Origin: Clostridiales bacterium
Lineage (GTDB): Bacteria > Bacillota > Clostridia > Oscillospirales > Oscillospiraceae
Direction of reading: 5' to 3'
NCBI GenBank assembly: GCA_019421525.1
Contig: JAHZFC010000019.1
Location: forward strand, 75-8,567
Length of the DNA stretch: 8,493 nt
Shown here one piece after another: positions 7,675-8,493 of this stretch. The stretch's first letter is position 1; every line of letters begins with the position of its first letter. The notes under the pieces were generated by a model, which did not search any database, was not told the DNA's origin, and saw only the letters and a list, made by a program, of their open reading frames with translations. The position numbers and the translations under genes were made by a program.

Positions 7675-7696
7675 CAAGCGGCCTTCTGGCCGCTTG
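7675..7696 (-). terminator. GC-rich hairpin between rpoZ and priA, possible weak terminator or attenuator
   Basis: On the minus strand a perfect 9-bp stem, CAAGCGGCC paired with GGCCGCTTG, encloses the tetraloop AGAA. It starts 7 nt after the rpoZ stop. The bases after the stem, TCTGTTGCT, are only moderately T-rich, so efficient intrinsic termination is doubtful. It could reduce readthrough into priA, act as an RNA processing or stability element, or be a remnant of rearrangement where coaBC is missing. The stem is certain from the sequence; the function is inference. Confidence 0.5.
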
Positions 7697-7703
7697 CAGC
7701 TGA

Positions 7704-7904
7704 TCATTCATCCATTCCGTCGATGCGCAGCGCACCGCTGGCCACCTCGCGGATGGCCAGGGTGACCGGCTTTTCTGTCAGTGGGATCCCGCTCTGTTCC
7801 GCCTCACTGGAGATCTTCCTGGCCCGGTTGGCCACCACGTTCACCAGCATATAGCGGCTGGGGATATTCTTCAACAAGTCCTTCATAGGGGGGTAGAGCA
7901 GCAT
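7704..7904 (-). CDS. rpoZ: DNA-directed RNA polymerase subunit omega
   Basis: Small subunit that wraps around the beta-prime C-terminus and helps RNA polymerase assembly; in many bacteria it also affects (p)ppGpp responses. The 66-residue product carries the omega core: IPSRYMLVNVVANRARKI (14-31) and TEKPVTLAIREVASGALRI (43-61). The length is typical of Firmicutes omega. The ATG at 7904 is the earliest possible start, because an in-frame TGA lies three codons upstream. The ribosome binding site is AAAGGAA at 7916-7922 with about 11-nt spacing, longer and weaker than at its neighbours. An internal ATG at codon 7 has no ribosome binding site. The gene follows gmk after 56 bases, the conserved gmk-rpoZ pairing. 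Confidence 0.95.
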   Translation of the reverse strand: MLLYPPMKDLLKNIPSRYMLVNVVANRARKISSEAEQSGIPLTEKPVTLAIREVASGALRIDGMDE

Positions 7905-7960
7905 GATCTCTCACATTCCTTTCACAGATCTCGAACAGCCAAATGTACACAGTTATTTTA
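7905..7960 (-). other. gmk-rpoZ spacer, no clear promoter
   Basis: This 56-base gap is visibly more AT-rich than the rest of the window. It holds the rpoZ ribosome binding site at 7916-7922. A TTGATA-like hexamer overlaps the end of gmk, but no acceptable -10 box lies 16-18 nt downstream, so I do not call a promoter. No hairpin with a T-tract was seen. Confidence 0.4.
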
Positions 7961-8493
7961 TCAAGTTTCCCTGGCGATGATACGCCGGGTGAGGTGGTCG
8001 CGATTCTTGACACGGCACCCTTCAGCAGTGAGGATAGAGATGATCTCTCCCACTGCGGCGATGACGCTGTCGTTGACCACCAGGTAATCATATTTATTGA
8101 TCTCTCCGCACTCCTCCCGGGCCCGGTCCAGCCGCTTGACGATCACGTCCTCGGGATCGGTGCTTCTGACTTGGAGCCGGTGGGCCAACTCCTCCAGCGA
8201 TGGGGGCAGGATGAAGATCAGGACCGCCTCAGGGCACCGGGCTTTCACCTTGGACGCGCCCTGCACCTCGATGTCCAGCAGCACATCCTGCCCTCGATCC
8301 AGATGCTCCCGAATGACCCGCCAGGAAGTACCGTAATAGTTTCCCACATATTCGGCGTATTCCAGCAGTTCGTTATCTGCGATCATCCGCTCGAACTCCG
8401 CCCGATCCACGAAGTGGTAATCCACTCCATCCACCTCGCCGGGCCGGGGGCTTCGGGTGGTATAGGAGACGGAAAAGTAGATATCCTTCCGCT
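7961..8493 (-). CDS. gmk: Guanylate kinase, C-terminal 176 residues (5' end cut off)
   Basis: Phosphorylates GMP (and dGMP) to GDP with ATP, feeding GTP synthesis. The visible part starts just after where the P-loop should be. It shows the GMP-binding segment SVSYTTRSPRPGE followed by VDGVDYHFV, then LLEYAEYVGNYYGTS, the VLLDIEVQGASKVK strand-helix, LIFILPPSLEEL, and the LID region with RSTDPEDVIVKRLDRAREE. KYDYLVVND is the usual C-terminal signature. All of these match the family in order. About 30-35 N-terminal residues, including the ATP-binding GxxGxGK motif, are beyond the right edge, so whether the start is intact cannot be judged. The protein ends with a somewhat extended basic tail (NRDHLTRRIIARET). 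It is the first gene of the visible operon segment. Confidence 0.95.
   Translation of the reverse strand, partial: RKDIYFSVSYTTRSPRPGEVDGVDYHFVDRAEFERMIADNELLEYAEYVGNYYGTSWRVIREHLDRGQDVLLDIEVQGASKVKARCPEAVLIFILPPSLEELAHRLQVRSTDPEDVIVKRLDRAREECGEINKYDYLVVNDSVIAAVGEIISILTAEGCRVKNRDHLTRRIIARET

Noticed and set aside
7940..7966. Possible promoter with TTGATA-like -35 at the end of gmk
   Set aside because: No credible -10 hexamer at 16-18 nt spacing toward rpoZ.
1..8493. Search for a novel system, mobile element, CRISPR array, tRNA/rRNA or defence genes
   Set aside because: Every stretch longer than 56 bases is accounted for by a well-known housekeeping gene on the minus strand; no direct repeat series, transposase, terminal inverted repeat or RNA gene was seen.

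Overview
This window is one tightly packed block of bacterial housekeeping genes. All of them lie on the minus strand, so they read from right to left. In transcription order they are gmk (5' part cut off by the right edge), rpoZ, priA, def, fmt, rsmB, rlmN, a PP2C phosphatase (stp/prpC) and a Ser/Thr kinase (prkC; 3' part cut off by the left edge). This is the conserved Firmicutes core cluster known from Bacillus subtilis as gmk-rpoZ-coaBC-priA-def-fmt-rsmB-rlmN-prpC-prkC, but with no coaBC between rpoZ and priA. The gene order combined with clearly GC-rich DNA and strong AGGAGG-type ribosome binding sites suggests a GC-rich Clostridia member, perhaps an Oscillospiraceae-like gut bacterium. 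The family assignment is inference; the Firmicutes assignment is well supported by synteny.

Region by region: 7961-8493 guanylate kinase (C-terminal 176 residues); 7905-7960 a short, more AT-rich spacer; 7704-7904 RNA polymerase omega; 7650-7703 a spacer with a perfect 9-bp GC-rich hairpin and the priA ribosome binding site; 5178-7649 primosomal helicase PriA; 4677-5165 peptide deformylase; 3760-4680 Met-tRNA formyltransferase; 2406-3731 16S rRNA m5C methyltransferase RsmB; 1345-2400 radical SAM RlmN; 632-1348 protein phosphatase; 1-615 kinase N-terminal domain. Gaps between genes are at most 56 bases. Two junctions are ATGA overlaps (def/fmt and rlmN/stp), and two more have the upstream stop codon inside the next gene's ribosome binding site (priA/def and rsmB/rlmN). 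A single polycistronic transcript with translational coupling is therefore likely. I see no convincing promoter inside the window.

Functionally, Fmt and Def form the two ends of the formyl-methionine cycle. RsmB and RlmN modify rRNA (RlmN also modifies tRNA). Omega and Gmk link to RNA polymerase assembly and GTP supply, PriA restarts stalled replication forks, and the phosphatase/kinase pair is the opposing Hanks-type phosphorylation switch. No mobile element, CRISPR array, RNA gene or defence system is visible. I did not find a previously undescribed system; the points worth a second look are modest and listed as findings.
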